In this document: in pieces, positions 1 through 5,612 of the stretch
How positions within the stretch are numbered: the stretch's first letter is position 1
Layout of the letters: every line of letters starts with the position of its first letter
Source of the DNA: CAYVQE01 sp964633205
GTDB taxonomy: Bacteria > Myxococcota > B64-G9
NCBI GenBank assembly: GCA_964633205.1
Contig: CAZWFN010000254.1
Coordinates: 1 to 5,612 of the forward strand
Direction: 5' to 3'
DNA length: 5,612 nt
Position numbers and translations under genes: made by a program
The notes under the pieces: model-generated
The model's database searches: none
What the model was told of the DNA's origin: nothing
Seen by the model: the letters and a program-made list of their open reading frames with translations, nothing else

Positions 1-311
1 TCCGAGATGGCCATGTGCAGCACGCCCTGGTGCAGCATCAGGGGGACGGTGCGGTGGTTCATCACCACGTCGATCGGCAACAGCCGGGTGATGAAGGCCG
101 GCAGGTTGTCGAACTGCGAGGGCTGGGCCAATGGCAGCTGCAGCCGTGAGGCGAAAAAGGCCGCCACCCGGTCACCGGTGGTGGCGCCGAGTTGGATCAG
201 GTTCTGAACCAGGCCCCCGCCACTGTTGACCGATGCGGTCAGCGCCCGCTGCAGCTGCGCTTCTGATACCAGGCCGCCTTCGACCAGCAGCGTGCCCGCT
301 TCGGACTGCAT
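1..311 (-). CDS. MshEN (GspE/PilB N-terminal) domain protein, 3' end outside window
   Basis: Reading leftward from the ATG at 311-309 gives 103 uninterrupted codons to the window edge, so the C-terminus is missing. The protein starts MQSEAGTLLVEGGLVSEAQL. Residues 4-27 and 33-56 fit the two 24-residue repeats of the MshEN (T2SSE_N) fold, separated by five residues; the segment near 86-102 (RTVPLMLHQGVLHMAIS) matches the following beta part of the domain. In the family this domain sits at the N-terminus of type II secretion and type IV pilus ATPases (GspE, PilB, MshE) or forms short stand-alone proteins, and some copies bind cyclic di-GMP. The visible part has no signal peptide or membrane segment, so it is probably cytoplasmic. 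The usual ligand residues are replaced here: E4 for Arg, S27 and R56 for Gln. The start is supported by GGAG six bases upstream. Whether an ATPase domain follows cannot be seen, so no symbol is given. Confidence 0.8.
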   Translation of the reverse strand, partial: MQSEAGTLLVEGGLVSEAQLQRALTASVNSGGGLVQNLIQLGATTGDRVAAFFASRLQLPLAQPSQFDNLPAFITRLLPIDVVMNHRTVPLMLHQGVLHMAIS

Positions 312-317
312 AGTGTG

Positions 318-321
318 CTCC
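318..321 (-). promoter_or_regulatory. Ribosome binding site of the MshEN-domain gene
   Basis: On the minus strand GGAG lies six bases before the ATG at 311-309, a standard Shine-Dalgarno spacing. It is the best-formed ribosome binding site in the window and decides the start of the leftward gene. Confidence 0.6.
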
Positions 322-338
322 AAGCGTTGCGGAACCAG

Positions 339-366
339 GTTATTTTTTCGGCCTCCGGCTTGTCAA
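339..366 (-). promoter_or_regulatory. Candidate sigma70-type promoter for the leftward MshEN gene
   Basis: On the minus strand a perfect -35 box TTGACA (366-361) is followed after 16 bases by AATAAC (344-339), which matches four of six positions of TATAAT. The A/T-rich run at 348-340 stands out in otherwise G/C-rich DNA. Transcription would start near 332, giving a leader of about 20 bases that contains the GGAG ribosome binding site. The box match is seen directly; promoter activity is inferred. Confidence 0.5.
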
Positions 367-463
367 GAGCACCGATGGTGGACCGCGGGCGTTCAGAAAT
401 TGGCCGGGCCTTCTCCCCAAACCGGGGCTGGCTGAAAAACGCCACGGCGTGAGGACCTGGCTC

Positions 464-492
464 TTGCCCCTGGACCGGCACTGGCGTACCAT
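464..492 (+). promoter_or_regulatory. Candidate promoter for the mtaB-rnc-era-der run
   Basis: TTGCCC (464-469, four of six matches to TTGACA) and TACCAT (487-492, four of six matches to TATAAT) are separated by exactly 17 bases just before mtaB. A start site 6-8 bases after the -10 box would fall at about 498-500, right at the GTG codon at 501. The boxes are imperfect and similar pairs occur by chance, so this is only a plausible candidate. No better rightward promoter was seen in 312-500. That region otherwise holds a CCCC/GGGG inverted repeat (415-427) and a short ACGCC/GGCGT inverted repeat (439-450) of unknown meaning. Confidence 0.3.
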
Positions 493-500
493 TCCGGGCC

Positions 501-1847
501 GTGGCCGGACGCGAACGACATGACCGACAGCCCTTTCGCCTGGTGGTGCGCTCGCTGGGCTGCAAGGTCAATCTGGCCGACGCGGCAGCGGTGGTGGAGC
601 AGCTCGATCCGGACCGCGTCGCGCTGACCGAAGATCCCGGCACGGCCGATGCGCTGCTGCTCAACACCTGCACCGTGACCCACCGGGCCGACCGCGACGC
701 GCGCAAGATCCTGGGCAGCCTGGTGGCGAAGTGGCCCGAGCTGCCGGTGGTGGTCACCGGTTGCGGCGCAGTGCGGTGCCCGGATCGGCTGGCGGGCTTC
801 GCCAACGTCCGGGCGCTGCTGGCTCCGGGCCAGCCGCGGGCGGTGGCCGCGGCGCTGGGCGCCCCGATCGCCGCCGGCCCCGGGCCAAGCCCCTTCCTTC
901 GGCTGGGCCGGCGCCGGGCCTTCGCCAAGATCCAGGACGGCTGCAACGCGCGGTGTGGCTACTGCATCATCCCGCGGGTGCGCGGAGCCGAGCGTTCGCT
1001 GCCGTTGGCGGCGGCGGTGGCGCTGGTCAGCGGCCTGCTCGATCAGGGTCACCGCGAGGTGGTGCTGACCGGCATCCACCTGGGACGCTATCGGGCCGAG
1101 CCGGCTGGCAGCCGGCAGCCGGTGGGGCTGGCCGGCCTGCTCGACGCGCTGGCCCCCGTCTTCCGCGACCGCGGATCACAGGCCCGCCTGCGCTTGAGTT
1201 CGATCGAGCCGCTCGAGATCGGCAGCCAACTGCTCGACGCCATCGCCCGCAGCCCCTTCGTCTGCCGCCACTTCCACGTGCCGCTGCAGAGCGGCGACGA
1301 CGGCGTGCTGGCGGCCATGGGCCGGCCCTACCGGGCGGCAGACTACCGCCGCATCGTCGCCGGCCTGCGCCGGCGTTTTCCGGAGGCTGCCATCGGCGCC
1401 GACGTGCTGGTGGGCTTTCCCGGCGAGGGCGAGGCGGCCGCTGCCAACACGCTGGCGCTGCTGGCCGATGTGCCCGTCGACTACCTGCACGTTTTTCCCT
1501 ACTCGCCACGGCCGCACACCCCGGCCGCCCGCGTCCACCAGCCCGGTGGCGAGGCGCGGGTATGTGACCGGGCCGCCAAACTGCGGCAGCTGGGCGAACG
1601 GCGCTGGCAGGCCTTCACCGCGGCCGGCGTGGGCCGGCTGCACCGGGTGTTGGTCGAGCGGGTCGACGCGACCGGCGCCCGCGGGCGCAGCGAGCACTAC
1701 CGCCGCATCCGGCTGACCGGTCCACCGGCTGCGGCGGCCGGACGTATCCTGTCCGTGCGGGCCGATGCCTGCAGCAGCGGCGAGCTACGGGCCGCCGGGG
1801 CAGCAGGGATGGCTTGCGGCGGGGCCGCCATGGGGGCGGCACCATGA
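501..1847 (+). CDS. mtaB: tRNA (t6A37) methylthiotransferase MtaB, radical SAM
   Basis: A 448-residue protein of typical length for MtaB, which adds a methylthio group to N6-threonylcarbamoyladenosine at position 37 of ANN-decoding tRNAs, using S-adenosylmethionine and two 4Fe-4S clusters. The N-terminal UPF0004 domain (about 13-115) carries its three cluster cysteines C21 (LGCKVN), C57 (NTCTVT) and C88 (TGCGA). The radical SAM core (about 140-370) has KIQDGCNARCGYCIIP with C148, C152 and C155 in the CxxxCxxC pattern, then VPLQSG, DVLVGFPGE and HVFPYSPRPHTPAA. A TRAM-like RNA-binding region follows (about 376-435). LGCKVN and NTCTVT favour MtaB over MiaB or RimO. The start is GTG at 501: an in-frame stop lies at 450-452, no in-frame ATG lies between, and starting later would cut the first beta strand. 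The ATG at 520 is out of frame. There is no clear ribosome binding site. The gene is first in the run, and its TGA overlaps the rnc ATG by four bases. Confidence 0.9.
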   Translation: MAGRERHDRQPFRLVVRSLGCKVNLADAAAVVEQLDPDRVALTEDPGTADALLLNTCTVTHRADRDARKILGSLVAKWPELPVVVTGCGAVRCPDRLAGFANVRALLAPGQPRAVAAALGAPIAAGPGPSPFLRLGRRRAFAKIQDGCNARCGYCIIPRVRGAERSLPLAAAVALVSGLLDQGHREVVLTGIHLGRYRAEPAGSRQPVGLAGLLDALAPVFRDRGSQARLRLSSIEPLEIGSQLLDAIARSPFVCRHFHVPLQSGDDGVLAAMGRPYRAADYRRIVAGLRRRFPEAAIGADVLVGFPGEGEAAAANTLALLADVPVDYLHVFPYSPRPHTPAARVHQPGGEARVCDRAAKLRQLGERRWQAFTAAGVGRLHRVLVERVDATGARGRSEHYRRIRLTGPPAAAAGRILSVRADACSSGELRAAGAAGMACGGAAMGAAP

Positions 1848-2569
1848 ATCCGGGCCTGCTGCGCGAGATCGCCGATCGGCTGGGGGTTGACTTTTCGCGG
1901 CCGGCCCTGCTCGAGCAGGCTCTGACCCACCGCTCCTACGCCAACGAAGCGCCGCTGGTCGATGCGGTGGAGCACAACGAGCGCTTGGAGCTTCTGGGCG
2001 ACGCGGTGCTGAGCCTGATCGTCACCGACATGCTGATGCGTACCTACCCGCAGGCCAGCGAGGGGCTGCTGTCGCGAATGCGGGCCGCGCTGGTCTGCGG
2101 CGAGGCGCTGGCGGTCCATGCCCGGGCGCTGGAGCTGGGCGAGGCCCTGCAGCTGGGACGCGGGGAGAGCCAGTCGGGCGGCAAGCGCAAGGCCTCGCTG
2201 TTGGCCGATGCGTTCGAAGCCGTGCTCGGCGCCATCTACCTCGACGGCGGCCTGGCTGAGGCCCGCCGGCTGGCGGAGCAGCGCCTGGCGGACGAGGTGG
2301 CCGCTGTGGCCGACCGGCTGGCGGCCACCGATCCCAAGAGCCGGCTGCAGGAAGAGCTGCAGGCGCGCGGCATGGAGCCACCGGACTACGCCCTGATCGC
2401 CACCAGCGGCCCCGACCATCAGCTGTGCTTCGAGGTCGAGGTGCGCCAGGCCGACCGGGCCATAGGCCGCGGCCGGGGCAGCTCCAAGAAGCTGGCCGAG
2501 CAAGGGGCGGCCGCCGATGCGCTGGACCGTCTGGATGGCGGCGAGGGCGGGTCGCGGGAAACGCCATGA
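1844..2569 (+). CDS. rnc: Ribonuclease III
   Basis: A 241-residue double-strand-specific endoribonuclease that cuts the rRNA operon transcript into 16S and 23S precursors and processes structured mRNAs in the cytoplasm. The catalytic domain (about 5-155) has the family signature NERLELLGDAVL at 45-56. The Mg2+-binding acidic residues are all present: E46, E49, D53, E73 (ASEGLLSRMR), D122 and E125 (LLADAFEAVLGAIYLDGG). A double-stranded RNA-binding domain follows (about 163-230, from DPKSRLQEELQ to the SSKKLAEQGAAADAL helix). Length and domain order are normal. The start is the ATG at 1844, which overlaps the mtaB stop as ATGA. A TTG at 1814 would add only ten residues of no family resemblance. 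The upstream G-rich stretch at 1832-1839 is a poor ribosome binding site, so translation is likely coupled to mtaB. Adjacency to era is a very common bacterial arrangement. Confidence 0.96.
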   Translation: MNPGLLREIADRLGVDFSRPALLEQALTHRSYANEAPLVDAVEHNERLELLGDAVLSLIVTDMLMRTYPQASEGLLSRMRAALVCGEALAVHARALELGEALQLGRGESQSGGKRKASLLADAFEAVLGAIYLDGGLAEARRLAEQRLADEVAAVADRLAATDPKSRLQEELQARGMEPPDYALIATSGPDHQLCFEVEVRQADRAIGRGRGSSKKLAEQGAAADALDRLDGGEGGSRETP

Positions 2570-3507
2570 GCAGCGAGCACGCGGATCGAACTGCAGACTT
2601 CCGTTCGGGCTTCGCCGCCCTGGCCGGCCGGCCCAACGTGGGCAAGTCCACCCTGCTCAACGCGCTGGTCGGCGAGACGGTGGCCATCGCCACCCACCGG
2701 CCCCAGACCACCCGCAACCGCATCCGGGGCATCGTCCACCGGCCGGGCGGCCAGGTGGTCTTCGTCGACACGCCCGGCATCCACCAGCACCCGCGGGCCA
2801 TCAATGAGCACATGTTGGCCGAGGCGCGGGCTGCGCTGGGCGACGTGGATCTGTGCGTGGTGCTGATCGAGGCCGATGGCCGCGGCAGCCGGCCGGAGGC
2901 CACCGAAGAGGACCGGCTGGTGCTCGACGCCGTGCGCCGCTGCGGCAAGCCGGCCCTGCTGGCCGTCAACAAGGTCGATCGGCTGGCCGATCGCGGCCGT
3001 TTGCTGCCGCTGCTCGAGACCTACGCCGCGCTCGGGCTGTTCGAGGAGCTGATCCCGATCTCGGCCCTGCGGGGCGAGGGGCTCGACGCGCTGCTGGCGG
3101 CCATCGAGCGACGCCTGCCCGAGGGGCCGGCCTACTTTCCGGAAGACATGATCACCGACCAGCCCGAACGCGAGTTGGCGGCCGAGTTCATCCGCCAGCA
3201 GGCCATCCTGCGCGTCAGCCAGGAACTGCCTTACAGCCTGGCGGTTGAGGTCGAGTCCTTCCACGACCTGCCCGGGGCCAGCCCCTTCGTCGGCATCCAG
3301 GCGGTGCTGTATGTCGAGCGCGACAGCCAGAAAGGCATCCTGATCGGCAAGCGCGGCCAGAACCTGCGCCAGATCGGCAGTGCCGCTCGACAGGCCATCG
3401 AGGGGCTGCTGGGCGTGCGCGTCCATCTCGACCTGCGGGTCAAGGTGGCCCGGGGCTGGTCCAAGAGCCGCGGTGGTCTGCGGCGGGTGGGCTTTCGCGA
3501 GCCATGA
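2566..3507 (+). CDS. era: GTPase Era, 16S rRNA binding, 30S subunit assembly
   Basis: A 313-residue GTPase, of usual length, that binds the 3' end of 16S rRNA and checks maturation of the small ribosomal subunit. The G domain shows G1 GRPNVGKST (21-29), the switch I region QTTRNRIRG (47-55), G3 DTPG (68-71), G4 NKVD (135-138) and G5 SAL (156-158). The C-terminal type II KH domain (about 205-295) has LPYSLAVEVESF, a GxxG loop GKRG inside GILIGKRGQNLRQIG (247-261), and the terminal VKVARGW element. The start at ATG 2566 overlaps the rnc stop as ATGA and gives the normal short N-terminus. The frame is open for another 47 codons upstream, but these lie inside rnc and resemble nothing. GGG seven bases upstream is a weak ribosome binding site. 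The stop overlaps the der start. All nucleotide-binding motifs are intact. Confidence 0.97.
   Translation: MSSEHADRTADFRSGFAALAGRPNVGKSTLLNALVGETVAIATHRPQTTRNRIRGIVHRPGGQVVFVDTPGIHQHPRAINEHMLAEARAALGDVDLCVVLIEADGRGSRPEATEEDRLVLDAVRRCGKPALLAVNKVDRLADRGRLLPLLETYAALGLFEELIPISALRGEGLDALLAAIERRLPEGPAYFPEDMITDQPERELAAEFIRQQAILRVSQELPYSLAVEVESFHDLPGASPFVGIQAVLYVERDSQKGILIGKRGQNLRQIGSAARQAIEGLLGVRVHLDLRVKVARGWSKSRGGLRRVGFREP
2629..2661 (+). repeat. Era copy of the shared P-loop DNA repeat
   Basis: This 33-base stretch differs at one position (2649) from 3531-3563 in der. Its core, 2632-2648 (cccaacgtgggcaagtc), also occurs unchanged at 4074-4090. It encodes the G1 loop and the start of the following helix, and is explained by shared protein ancestry plus identical codon choice. 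Confidence 0.8.
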
Positions 3508-4889
3508 GGCCGGTCATCGCCATCGTCGGGCGGCCCAACGTGGGCAAGTCGACCCTGCTCAACCGGCTGACCGGCCGCCGGGTGGCGGTGGTCGAGGACG
3601 AGCCCGGCGTGACCCGCGATCGCCTGTTCGCCGATGCCCGGCTGGGCCAGCGCGAGGTGGTGCTGGTCGACACCGGCGGCCTGGAGCCGGGCAGCGGCGA
3701 CGCGCTGATCCGGGCGGCGGTCGAGCAGGCCCACCTGGCCGTGGCCGAATCGGACCTGGTGCTGTTTCTGTGCGATGGCCGCGCCGGACTGCACCCGCAG
3801 GACCAGCAGGTGGCCGACGTGCTGCGCCACAGCGGCAAGCCCTTCCTGTGCCTGATCAACAAGGTCGACCCCGGAGCCGAGCGACGCGAATGGGAGTTCT
3901 ACGAGCTGGGCCTCGACCTGCTGCCGATCTCGGCCGCTCACGGCAGCGGGCTGGATGTGCTGGCCGAAGCGGTGGCAGCAGCGCTGGAGCGCACCGGTTT
4001 TCCGCAACCGCTACCCGACCGGCCGGCGGCCGATACCCAGGCCGGTCCGCTGCGGCTGAGTCTGCTGGGCCGACCCAACGTGGGCAAGTCATCGCTGGCC
4101 AACCGGCTGCTGGGTGATCGGCGGCAGTTGGTGAGCGAGATCGCCGGCACCACCCGCGATGCGGTGGACATCCCCTTCGAGCGCGGCGGCCGGCGCTACC
4201 TGCTGGTCGACACGCCCGGATTGCGGCGCCGGCGCTCGATCGTCCAGCGCCTCGAGCGCACCAGCGCGCTGGCCGCGTTGCGCAGCCTGGAGCGGGCCGA
4301 CGCCGCGGTGGTGGTGCTCGATGGCAGCCAGTCCTTCGCCGACCAGGACGCGCGCCTGCTGAGCCTGGTCCACGAACGGGGCCGGGCGCTGGTGGTGGCC
4401 ATCAACAAGTGTGACCTCTGGGATCCGGAACGCAAACGCGACTACGGCCAACACCTGCGCCACGGCATGCGCTTCGTCGACTACGCTCCGGTGGTGGCCC
4501 TGTCGGCCATGACCGGCCGCGGGGTCCAAGGCCTGTTGCCCGAGGTGGACCGGGCGCATGCGGCCGGCGGGGTGCGGCTGGGCACCGGTGATCTCAACCG
4601 CTGGGTCGAGCAGGCTGTCGAGCGCCATCCGCCGCCGGTGATCAAGGGCCGGCGCGGCAAGATCTTCTACGTCACCCAGGTCGGCATCCACCCGCCGACC
4701 TTCGTCGCCTGGGTCAACGACCCGGGACGGTTCAGCGAGAGCTACCGCCGCTACCTCGACCACCAGCTGCGCGAGCGTTTCCACTTCCGCGGCACGCCGC
4801 TGGTGCTGCGGTTGCGGCCCCGCGGACAGCAAAAGGGGGGCAGGGGGGCAGGGCGGTCGCGAAGCGGCAAGCGGGGGGGCCGGCGTTGA
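3504..4889 (+). CDS. der: Ribosome-biogenesis double GTPase Der (EngA)
   Basis: A 461-residue tandem GTPase needed for maturation of the large ribosomal subunit. G domain 1 has GRPNVGKST (9-17), GVTRD (35-39), DTGG (56-59), NKVD (119-122) and SAAHGSG (143-149). G domain 2 has GRPNVGKSS (189-197), GTTRD (215-219), DTPG (236-239), NKCD (301-304) and SAMTGRG (334-340). A KH-like domain (about 353-440) includes GKIFYVTQVGIHPPTFVAWVNDP, then SYRRYLDHQLRERFHFRGTPLVL. The last 22 residues are a low-complexity Gly/Arg/Lys tail, probably an RNA contact, encoded by several G runs. Length is at the normal size for Der. DTPG in domain 2 replaces the DTAG usual for that position. The ATG at 3504 overlaps the era stop as ATGA with no strong ribosome binding site, which points to coupled translation. 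The stop at 4887-4889 overlaps the proposed TTG start of the next gene. Confidence 0.97.
   Translation: MRPVIAIVGRPNVGKSTLLNRLTGRRVAVVEDEPGVTRDRLFADARLGQREVVLVDTGGLEPGSGDALIRAAVEQAHLAVAESDLVLFLCDGRAGLHPQDQQVADVLRHSGKPFLCLINKVDPGAERREWEFYELGLDLLPISAAHGSGLDVLAEAVAAALERTGFPQPLPDRPAADTQAGPLRLSLLGRPNVGKSSLANRLLGDRRQLVSEIAGTTRDAVDIPFERGGRRYLLVDTPGLRRRRSIVQRLERTSALAALRSLERADAAVVVLDGSQSFADQDARLLSLVHERGRALVVAINKCDLWDPERKRDYGQHLRHGMRFVDYAPVVALSAMTGRGVQGLLPEVDRAHAAGGVRLGTGDLNRWVEQAVERHPPPVIKGRRGKIFYVTQVGIHPPTFVAWVNDPGRFSESYRRYLDHQLRERFHFRGTPLVLRLRPRGQQKGGRGAGRSRSGKRGGRR
3531..3563 (+). repeat. Der domain 1 copy of the shared P-loop DNA repeat
   Basis: This stretch matches 2629-2661 in era at 32 of 33 bases, in the same orientation and 902 bases downstream. 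It encodes RPNVGKSTLLN. It is a coding-level similarity between paralogous GTPases, not a mobile element. Confidence 0.8.
4074..4090 (+). repeat. Der domain 2 copy of the P-loop 17-base repeat
   Basis: The third exact copy of the 17-base core encoding PNVGKS, 540 bases (180 codons) after the domain 1 copy. It reflects the internal G-domain duplication of Der, with the same codons kept. Confidence 0.75.
4831..4879 (+). repeat. G-homopolymer cluster at the end of der
   Basis: Runs of G6 (4835-4840, preceded by AAAA), G6 (4843-4848), G3 (4851-4853) and G7 (4873-4879) lie in the last 20 codons of der. The G7 run sits six bases before the TTG at 4886 and may act as a crude ribosome binding site. 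Runs of this kind are prone to slippage and to sequencing miscounts, and could form a G-quadruplex with one long loop. Confidence 0.7.
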
Positions 4890-5612
4890 TCCGGCCTTGG
4901 TGGCAGCGGATCAGCAGCGCGGTCGGCCGCGCCGCTGGCCGCGTCTACCGGTTGCCCGGCCTGTACGGGGTGCTGGGCTCGTTCGGCCGCGCCCTGCGCG
5001 CCTTCATCGTCGACGACTGTGCGGTGATGGCGGCGGCCATCTCCTTCTTCGCACTGCTGAGCCTGATCCCCTTCGTGCTGCTGCTGCTGTCGATCGCCGG
5101 TTACCTGATGGAGCATCTGGGCGGCCAGGCCGACCGCTACGAGCTGTTCGCCCACCTGGCCGGCTATATCCGGGCGGTATTCCCATTCAGCTCCGAGGAG
5201 CTGATCGAACGGCTGCGGGCGGTGGTGATCAACCGCCGCGCCTTCGGCCTGACCGGGCTGGTGTTCATGGTGGTCACCGCCAGCCTGGTCTTCCGCTCGC
5301 TGGAGTTGGCCTTCGCGCGGGTGCTGGGCACCCGCCGCCGGCGCTCGTTGATGGCCCACCAGCTGCTGTTCGGGGTGTTCGGGCTGGCCATCGGCCTGCT
5401 GTTTTTGGGCATCCACTCGCTGACCGTGGTCGGCCACGGGGTGGCGCCGAACGATCTCGAGAGCTTTCTGGCCGAGCACGCCGGGCTGCGCTTCGCCTTC
5501 AGCCTGTTGGTGGCCAGCCTGGTCTTCTTCGTGCTGCTGAAGTATTTCTCACGCGAGCGGGTGCGTTCGCGGGCCTCGCTGGCCGGCGGGGCCTTGTTCG
5601 CCCTGCTGTGGA
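4886..5612 (+). CDS. YihY/BrkB (UPF0761) family inner-membrane protein, 3' end outside window
   Basis: A frame open from 4886 to the right edge (242 codons, C-terminus missing) encodes a hydrophobic protein of the YihY/BrkB family. The signature AAAISFFALLSLIP is at 49-62. Likely membrane segments are at about 49-74, 119-140, 157-182, 201-220 and one beginning near 230; the family usually has six. A basic loop GTRRRRS (148-154) separates the second and third segments, and KYFSRERVRSRA (219-230) lies between the fourth and fifth. The molecular role of the family is not settled. The old label ribonuclease BN for E. coli YihY is wrong, so its position beside rnc should not be read as a nuclease role. 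The start is uncertain: TTG at 4886 overlaps the der stop as TTGA, with G7 six bases upstream; the GTG at 4970 is an alternative. The frame is also open upstream into der. Confidence 0.85.
   Translation, partial: MIRPWWQRISSAVGRAAGRVYRLPGLYGVLGSFGRALRAFIVDDCAVMAAAISFFALLSLIPFVLLLLSIAGYLMEHLGGQADRYELFAHLAGYIRAVFPFSSEELIERLRAVVINRRAFGLTGLVFMVVTASLVFRSLELAFARVLGTRRRRSLMAHQLLFGVFGLAIGLLFLGIHSLTVVGHGVAPNDLESFLAEHAGLRFAFSLLVASLVFFVLLKYFSRERVRSRASLAGGALFALLW

Noticed and set aside
7..435. Short plus-strand frames (7-207 and 226-435) at the left end
   Set aside because: They run opposite the MshEN gene and its promoter region, have Ser/Trp/Arg/Cys-rich composition and no homology signal.
435..450. 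Terminator-like hairpin on the minus strand (ACGCC/GGCGT at 439-450 followed by five T)
   Set aside because: The stem is only 4-5 base pairs with a 2-4 base loop, and no minus-strand gene ends there. It could at most limit antisense transcription from mtaB.
520..522. ATG at 520 as the mtaB start
   Set aside because: It is in a different frame (520 is phase 1, mtaB is phase 0), and its reading gives Trp/Arg-rich residues instead of the LGCKVN cluster motif.
239..1079. Two long minus-strand open frames (239-946 and 393-1079) opposite the start of mtaB
   Set aside because: They overlap each other and mtaB, are rich in Arg/Ala/Gly/Pro/Gln, show no domain, and arise readily in antisense of GC-rich genes. 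mtaB has clear family motifs on the other strand.
2425..2565. N-terminal extension of era by 47 codons
   Set aside because: The extra residues lie wholly inside rnc, are Gly/Arg-rich, and have no counterpart in Era proteins; the ATGA-coupled ATG at 2566 gives normal length.
2419..3426. A 335-residue minus-strand open frame opposite era
   Set aside because: It is the antisense of a well-defined era gene, rich in Gln/Gly/Ala/Leu/Asp as expected from reversed GC-rich codons, with no recognisable domain or start signal.
4751..5479. A 242-residue minus-strand open frame across the der/YihY junction
   Set aside because: It lies opposite the der tail and a clear membrane-protein frame; its Gln/His/Ala/Gly-rich composition is that of an antisense shadow.

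Overview
The window is ordinary chromosomal DNA from a very GC-rich bacterium (around 70% G+C by eye, not computed) with dense coding and strong G/C preference at third codon positions. All genes share this base composition, so nothing looks recently acquired. The order mtaB-rnc-era-der-YihY family next to a GspE_N/MshEN-domain gene reminds me of deltaproteobacterial-type genomes (Desulfuromonadales or Myxococcota-like). That placement is an inference from memory of gene neighbourhoods and is weak.

Layout. Bases 1-311 (minus strand) hold the N-terminal 103 codons of a MshEN (T2SSE_N/GspE_N) domain protein whose 3' part lies beyond the left edge. Bases 312-500 are a divergent intergenic region with one good promoter candidate facing left and one weaker candidate facing right. 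From 501 to the right edge there is a single co-directional run of five genes: mtaB (tRNA t6A37 methylthiotransferase), rnc (RNase III), era (30S-assembly GTPase), der/engA (double GTPase for 50S assembly) and the first 242 codons of a YihY/BrkB-family inner-membrane protein, cut by the right edge. No rRNA, tRNA, CRISPR array or insertion sequence was seen.

How they work together. Four of the five genes form a translation and ribosome-biogenesis set: RNase III cuts the rRNA precursor, Era acts on the 16S 3' end and 30S maturation, Der acts on 50S maturation, and MtaB modifies position 37 of ANN-decoding tRNAs. Every junction in the run is a 4-base NTGA overlap (ATGA at 1844, 2566 and 3504; TTGA at 4886) with only weak ribosome-binding sites, so translation is probably coupled from gene to gene.

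I found no clearly novel system. The point most worth a second look is the der/YihY junction (about 4831-4890). It has G6, G6 and G7 runs, an in-frame A-AAG-GGG slippery heptamer, and a -1 frame that stays open into the YihY reading frame. This could reflect frameshifting, slippage-made fusion, or a homopolymer sequencing error. Secondary points are a possibly leaderless GTG start for mtaB and a MshEN domain that has lost its expected c-di-GMP-contacting residues.
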